From assembly GCA_021129895.1 (NCBI GenBank), contig JAJOKL010000053.1, forward strand, positions 1-26,038: a stretch of DNA of 26,038 nucleotides. Reading direction: 5' to 3'. Numbering within the stretch: the stretch's first letter is position 1; each line of letters begins with the position of its first letter. The notes under the pieces are model-generated. The model was not told where the DNA came from and did no database searches. It saw only the letters and a list, made by a program, of their open reading frames with translations. A program made the position numbers and the translations under genes. This DNA is from Candidatus Bipolaricaulota bacterium (GTDB lineage Bacteria; Bipolaricaulota; Bipolaricaulia; Bipolaricaulales; Bipolaricaulaceae). Shown one piece after another: positions 23,476 to 26,038 of the stretch.

Positions 23476-23656
23476 GGCTCCTCGCTACTTGTGTGGGCAC
23501 CCAGGAGGGTAGTTGCTGGTTGCCCCCCACCCCTTCCCCCGGGGAGAGAAACGGGGTGGGAAACTGGTTGCCGCCCCTCCTTTGATGGGGGGCTAAGAAG
23601 GGGCCAAGCTGGTCGAACCCTGCCCCGTCAAACAGCGAGGAGCCTTGTTTTTCTTT
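23476..23656 (+). ncRNA. Candidate structured RNA between xseB and glmM
   Basis: No gene lies in 23459-23841. GGCTCCTCGCT (23476-23486) pairs perfectly with AGCGAGGAGCC (23634-23644). The stem continues inward in register with small internal loops (TTG/CAA, GGGCA/TGCCC, GGGT/ACCC, GCTGG..CCCC/GGGG..CCAAGC). Inside are two GC-rich hairpins: CCACCCC/GGGGTGG (23527-23533 with 23553-23559) and GCCCCTC/GGGGGGC (about 23573-23592). The outer right arm is followed by TTGTTTTTCTTT, as in an intrinsic terminator, favouring the plus strand. It may be an independent small RNA, a leader of glmM or a structured 3' end of xseAB. No known RNA family recognised. Confidence 0.45.
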
Positions 23657-23679
23657 GCACTCGGTGGTCTTCGCGGCTG
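23657..23679. repeat. Possible fragment of the 11921-12073 repeat family
   Basis: GCACTCGGTGGTCTTCGCGG aligns without gaps to the right end of the 153-bp palindromic repeat (12051-12073) at 15 of 23 positions. It keeps the CTC-GTG-TCT-CG-GG spacing. Weak on its own; it could be a decayed copy. Confidence 0.25.
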
Positions 23680-23767
23680 TTAAGGGCTCATGAAAAAGGC
23701 CGCACGGGCTCTGGGAGTTCCGAACGGTTTCTAAAAAAGAGGCGCCCCTCACCCCATCCCCTCCACC

Positions 23768-23797
23768 GGGACAACGCCCTCCCCAAGCTGCTAAAAT
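23768..23797 (+). promoter_or_regulatory. Possible promoter of glmM
   Basis: GGGACA (23768-23773), 18-bp spacer, TAAAAT (23792-23797, five of six). The predicted start near 23804 leaves a leader of about 38 nt containing the AAAGGAG ribosome site. The -35 is weak. Nothing else is recognised between the structured element and glmM. Confidence 0.35.
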
Positions 23798-23841
23798 TCC
23801 AATCAAGTTGATAGCTTCCATACAAGCGGAAAGGAGTTAGG

Positions 23842-25176
23842 TTGCCGAAATACTTCGGGACGGATGGGGTGCGGGGGGTAGCCGGGATAGAGCTCACAGC
23901 GGAGCTCGCCTTCCGGCTGGGCCGGGCCGCCGGCAGGGCGTTTCGTCCCCGGCGGGTGCTGCTGGCCAGGGACACCAGGCTCTCGGGCCCGGCCTTGGAG
24001 GCGGCTTGCGCGGCTGGTCTTGCCGAGGCCGGCTGCGATGTGTCCACGGCCGGAATCCTCCCCTCCCCGGCGGCCTCCCACCTGGTGCGGGAGGGGGAAT
24101 TCGAATTGGGCAGCGTGATCTCCGCCTCCCATAACCCCCCTGAGGACAACGGCATCAAGTTCTACGACCCCCAGGGCCTGAAGCTCTCCCCGGAGGAAGA
24201 GGAGCAGGTGGAGGCGCTTTTGGACGGGGTGCCGGCCCGGAGCCGGCTGGGAAGTGTGGAGCCCTGGCCCCAAGCAGAAGAACACTACCGGGGATTCCTC
24301 CTCCGGGCGGTGAGAGGGCTCTCCCTGCAGGGGGTCAAGCTGGCCTTGGATTGCGCCCATGGGGCCACCGCCCGGGTGGCCCCCCAGCTTTTCGAGTCCC
24401 TGGGTGCCAAGCTCACCGTGATCGGTCGGGAACCGGACGGGACCAGGATCAACGCCACCGGGGCTGCGACCATCGAACCCCTCCAGGCGGTGGTGCGGGC
24501 CGAACGGGCCGATTTGGGCGTGGCGTTCGACGGGGACGGAGATCGGGCCATGTTCGTGGACGGCCAGGGCCGCGTGGTAGAGGGAGACGTGCTCATGGCC
24601 GCCCTGGCCCCCCACCTCCACCAAGTGGGGGAACTCTCATCCCGGGCGGTGGTGTTCACCGTGCTGGGGAACATGGGCCCGGAACGGTACCTCACCGAGC
24701 AGGGCTTCCAGGTGGTGCGGGTGCCGGTGGGGGATCGGCACGTGTCCTGGGCCATGCGCGAACACGGGATCGAACTGGGCGGGGAACCGTCCGGGCACCT
24801 GGTGTTCGGCCGCTATGCCCCCACCGGGGACGGCATCCTCACCGCCTTGCTCACCCTGCGGGCCCTGCAGCGGGCCGGCCTGGATCTGGCGGCCTTGGTG
24901 GCTCCGGTCCCGGTCTACCCCCAGGTGCGGGCCGACGTGCGGGTGCACGACCGGGCTGGGGCGATGCAGGATCCGCAGGTGAAAGAAGCGATGGAACAAG
25001 CCCGGGTCCTGATCGGGAAGGCGGGGCGTCTGCTGGTCCGCCCCTCCGGCACCCAGCCCCTGATCCGCATCATGGCCGAAGGGGAGGATGAGGGTCGCTT
25101 GCAGCGGGCGGTGGCACTGGTACGGGAGGCCCTGGACCCCCACCGGGCGGAGACCGAGGAGGGTGACATGGGGTAA
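23842..25176 (+). CDS. glmM: Phosphoglucosamine mutase
   Basis: 444 aa, family length. It converts glucosamine 6-phosphate to glucosamine 1-phosphate for UDP-GlcNAc, feeding MurA and the rest of peptidoglycan synthesis. Seen: N-terminal KYFGTDGVRGVAG, catalytic phosphoserine loop ISASHNPPEDNGIKF (Ser96), metal loop DGDGDR (230-235), sugar loop GGEPSGH (313-319, the Glu and Ser typical of GlmM) and phosphate loop RPSGTQPLIRIM (400-411). In that last loop the family's usual Glu after SGT is Gln405. TTG 23842 is the start: it directly precedes the conserved PKYFGTDG, and AAAGGAG lies 6 nt upstream; no ATG or GTG fits. It shares a reading direction with the membrane protein downstream. Confidence 0.95.
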   Translation: MPKYFGTDGVRGVAGIELTAELAFRLGRAAGRAFRPRRVLLARDTRLSGPALEAACAAGLAEAGCDVSTAGILPSPAASHLVREGEFELGSVISASHNPPEDNGIKFYDPQGLKLSPEEEEQVEALLDGVPARSRLGSVEPWPQAEEHYRGFLLRAVRGLSLQGVKLALDCAHGATARVAPQLFESLGAKLTVIGREPDGTRINATGAATIEPLQAVVRAERADLGVAFDGDGDRAMFVDGQGRVVEGDVLMAALAPHLHQVGELSSRAVVFTVLGNMGPERYLTEQGFQVVRVPVGDRHVSWAMREHGIELGGEPSGHLVFGRYAPTGDGILTALLTLRALQRAGLDLAALVAPVPVYPQVRADVRVHDRAGAMQDPQVKEAMEQARVLIGKAGRLLVRPSGTQPLIRIMAEGEDEGRLQRAVALVREALDPHRAETEEGDMG

Positions 25177-25190
25177 AAAACTGGCTGGCT

Positions 25191-25901
25191 GTGGGATGGA
25201 GGACGTTCTCCCACCACCGCTGGTTGCTCCTCTCCGGCATCTTGGTGCTGCTGGCGGCGGGCTTGGTGCAGGAGCTCGTCCTTGATGGCGGCCTCTCTCC
25301 CCTTCCGCTGGAAGAGGGGAGGGAGATCTCCCCCTCTGGAGGCGGCTTCGCGCTTGTTCTCGATCTGTTCTTGGGTTTTCTCGTGTGGCCCCTGGCCTAC
25401 ACGGGCTACCAGTACCTGGCCCTGCGGGCGGTGCGGGGTGAGATCGCCTCCTTGCGGGACATGCTGGCCCCGTTCCGTCATCCCCTGTCGGTGCTGGGGG
25501 CATACTGGCTGACCGTGATCGTGATGATCATCGGCCTGCTGCTCTTGGTGATCCCGGGGATCGCCTGGGGCCTAAAGTTCATGTTCGCCCCCCTGGCCGC
25601 GGCGGATAAGAAAAGGAGCGCCGTGGAGGCCATGGGCGAGAGCGGGGCCCTCACCGCTGGCCGCCGCTGGGCCCTGTTGGGTTTGGGAGTTGTGCTCATA
25701 TCTCCCTACTTGGTGTTGGGTGCAGTTACCTACTTGGCCCTGGTAAGGGAACTGCTTCACTGGGGGGTGTGGCTCCTCATCACCTACGGGGTGGAGGTGG
25801 CGCTCAGGCCGTGGCTCACTGCCTCCTTCGCCGCGGCCTACCACGACCTGGATCGGACCCACCAGGAGCTCGTTTCCCGGCTCCTCAACTCGGAAACGTA
25901 G
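25191..25901 (+). CDS. Multi-pass inner-membrane protein, function unknown
   Basis: 236 aa. Hydrophobic segments are at about 10-28, 53-78, 100-122 (LTVIVMIIGLLLLVIPGIAWG) and 155-200. The pattern VIPGIAWGLKFMFAPLAAADKKRSAVEAMGESGALTAGRRW resembles the cytoplasmic-loop signature of DUF975/GPDPase-membrane-domain-like proteins, where a conserved short helix with EAMxxS follows the third helix; the match is by eye and loose. GTG 25191 begins 14 nt after the glmM stop without a clear Shine-Dalgarno sequence, so coupling with glmM is possible. No catalytic motif seen. Confidence 0.75.
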   Translation: MGWRTFSHHRWLLLSGILVLLAAGLVQELVLDGGLSPLPLEEGREISPSGGGFALVLDLFLGFLVWPLAYTGYQYLALRAVRGEIASLRDMLAPFRHPLSVLGAYWLTVIVMIIGLLLLVIPGIAWGLKFMFAPLAAADKKRSAVEAMGESGALTAGRRWALLGLGVVLISPYLVLGAVTYLALVRELLHWGVWLLITYGVEVALRPWLTASFAAAYHDLDRTHQELVSRLLNSET

Positions 25902-25924
25902 TCCGCTTTGCTCTCAACCCGGGG

Positions 25925-25954
25925 TTGGCCTGAGGGTAGGGCTTGGGCTATCCT
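25925..25954 (+). promoter_or_regulatory. Possible promoter of dnaX
   Basis: TTGGCC (25925-25930), 18-bp spacer, TATCCT (25949-25954). The predicted start near 25961 is only 3 nt before the dnaX ATG, and no Shine-Dalgarno is visible before that ATG, so a nearly leaderless mRNA is implied. Both hexamers are only four of six. Confidence 0.3.
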
Positions 25955-25963
25955 CCTGCGGCC

Positions 25964-26038
25964 ATGGACAGGGGAGAGGGGCTTTCCATCTACCGCCGCT
26001 GGCGGCCGCAGCGTTTCTCTCAGGTGGTGGGGCAACCC
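25964..26038 (+). CDS. dnaX: DNA polymerase III gamma/tau subunit, N-terminus only
   Basis: The first 25 codons, cut by the window edge. After a short leader (MDRGEG) comes LSIYRRWRPQRFSQVVGQP, the very characteristic DnaX opening (YRKWRPQTFxDVVGQ in many bacteria). DnaX is the ATP-binding clamp-loader subunit that holds the replisome together; its delta-prime partner is the holB gene at 10313-11236. The P-loop lies beyond the window. The ATG is not preceded by a Shine-Dalgarno sequence. Confidence 0.88.
   Translation, partial: MDRGEGLSIYRRWRPQRFSQVVGQP

Overview
The window is GC-rich bacterial DNA with short gaps and many 4-base ATGA/GTGA start-stop overlaps. Most genes are chromosomal housekeeping genes: rho, murA, hflX, mscS, ricT, holB, xseA/xseB, glmM, rpiB, trxB and the first codons of dnaX. 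No phage, plasmid, IS transposase, CRISPR array or rRNA is visible. The secreted beta-rich protein at the left edge, whose frame-corrected C-terminus ends in an aromatic residue, suggests a diderm. Its style resembles secreted proteins I associate with Bipolaricaulota (Acetothermia, OP1). That placement comes from recall of protein style, not from a search, and is tentative.

Layout, left to right. (1) 56-1148, minus strand: a Cys-rich exported protein broken by a frameshift in a G8 tract. (2) 1300-1412: a promoter and tRNA-Gln(CUG) with encoded CCA. (3) 1723-9547, plus strand: one promoter followed by eight tightly packed genes (glycosyltransferase, rpiB, cation antiporter, rho, LysM-M23 peptidase, murA, hflX, mscS), mixing cell-wall synthesis and remodelling with termination, ribosome rescue and osmotic protection. 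(4) 9498-11236, minus strand: holB-ricT, converging on mscS with a 50-bp antisense overlap. (5) 11237-12433: a gene-poor stretch with a small ribbon-helix-helix regulator, its promoter and palindrome, and a 153-bp imperfect palindromic repeat. (6) 12434-13768: M42 aminopeptidase and acylphosphatase. (7) 13842-16589: a YtrA-type GntR regulator, ABC ATPase, permease and membrane-anchored beta-type protein. They are driven by a promoter whose spacer and -10 box form a perfect 22-bp palindrome and whose predicted transcript starts at the ATG. (8) 16616-21459, minus strand: trxB-like flavoprotein, acyl-CoA synthetase, frameshifted lipoprotein and iron-sulfur flavoprotein. (9) 21559-26038, plus strand: xseA with an extra N-terminal HARP-like domain, xseB, a strongly structured intergenic segment, glmM, a membrane protein and the start of dnaX.

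The best candidates for something undescribed are the XseA N-terminal fusion, the structured RNA candidate between xseB and glmM, the self-operated leaderless GntR/ABC operon, the non-canonical cofactor motif in the TrxB-like protein, and two exported-protein genes each broken at a G7-G8 tract (phase variation or assembly error). All positions and motifs were read by eye. Family assignments rest on recognised motifs, not searches.
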